Positions 63,930 through 64,000 of a DNA stretch of 64,000 nucleotides are shown in pieces. How positions within the stretch are numbered: the stretch's first letter is position 1; each line of letters begins with the position of its first letter. The position numbers and the translations under genes are program-made. Below the pieces are notes generated by a model, which searched no databases, was not told the origin of the DNA, and was given only the letters and a program-made list of their open reading frames with translations. This DNA is from Dendrolimus kikuchii. Taxonomy: Eukaryota; Arthropoda; Insecta; Lepidoptera; Lasiocampidae. The stretch covers positions 10,588,001 through 10,652,000 of the forward strand of contig CM034409.1 of the NCBI GenBank assembly GCA_019925095.2. Direction: 5' to 3'.

Positions 63930-64000
63930 ATCAACGCGAGCTTATGACTCGCGCTTACTAGGAATTCCTCGTTTATGGGGGATAATTGCAAACCCCAATC
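63742..64000 (-). rRNA. 18S rRNA gene, 3' end (partial)
   Basis: The conserved 3' end (reverse of TAATGATCCTTCCGCAGGTT at 63742) followed by helix-44 and the GACGGGCGGTGTGTACAAAG block at 63898-63917. The gene continues beyond the window. The usual GGTTCACCTACGG reads GGTTCCCCTACGG, a single-base variant. Confidence 0.95.

Overview
This window is repeat-dense eukaryotic DNA from an insect, most likely a moth or butterfly (Lepidoptera). The evidence is a 28S rRNA gene with R1 elements at the canonical insect R1 site, repeated Helitrons with lepidopteran-type ends (TC...CTAG, inserted between A and T), SINE remnants and CR1/Zenon-like 3' tails of the kind common in moth genomes, and an RTE-type LINE ending in short TATG repeats. 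I found no convincing intact host protein-coding gene. Almost every long open frame belongs to a mobile element or is a shadow of one.

Layout. 1-30 kb is a mosaic of transposon pieces in AT-rich DNA: a Penelope-like GIY-YIG endonuclease fragment with a probable decayed hammerhead ribozyme (2.4-3.2 kb), an R1-clade-like poly-A LINE fragment (4.3-6.1 kb), MITEs, a Helitron carrying a complete but broken piggyBac (10.9-13.8 kb), a Helitron carrying a truncated mariner (16.4-18.4 kb), a full-length broken mariner (23.9-25.1 kb) and a nearly full-length RTE-type LINE with one homopolymer frameshift (26.8-29.8 kb). 30.3-35.3 kb is a CpG-poor, unrecognised block bounded by two near-identical inverted repeats of about 165 bp. 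35.3-43.7 kb holds a 4 x 65 bp tandem repeat, more Helitron and SINE pieces, and a Ty3/gypsy-like LTR element that lost most of pol and has a complete 1.26 kb Helitron inside it.

43.7-59.8 kb is a head-to-tail array of four R1 retrotransposons on the minus strand. Copies are separated only by the 14-bp 28S target sequence (10 bp of it at one junction). The most upstream copy is joined to the 28S gene. 59.8-64 kb is the rest of the rDNA unit, also on the minus strand: truncated 28S, ITS2, 5.8S, ITS1 and the 3' end of 18S. The window therefore crosses an edge of an rDNA locus, where R1 copies replace the 3' part of 28S and then run, through a sharp break in copy D, into transposon-rich DNA.

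How the parts relate. R1 copies rely on 28S as target and probably as promoter. Copy A has both reading frames open but substitutions at three conserved catalytic positions of its endonuclease and reverse transcriptase. Copy B has intact catalytic motifs in ORF2 but a stop in ORF1. Copies C and D are truncated and decayed. The nested insertions give a relative order of events: LTR element then Helitron; Helitron then piggyBac; piggyBac then RTE fragment; R1 then A-tailed LINE.
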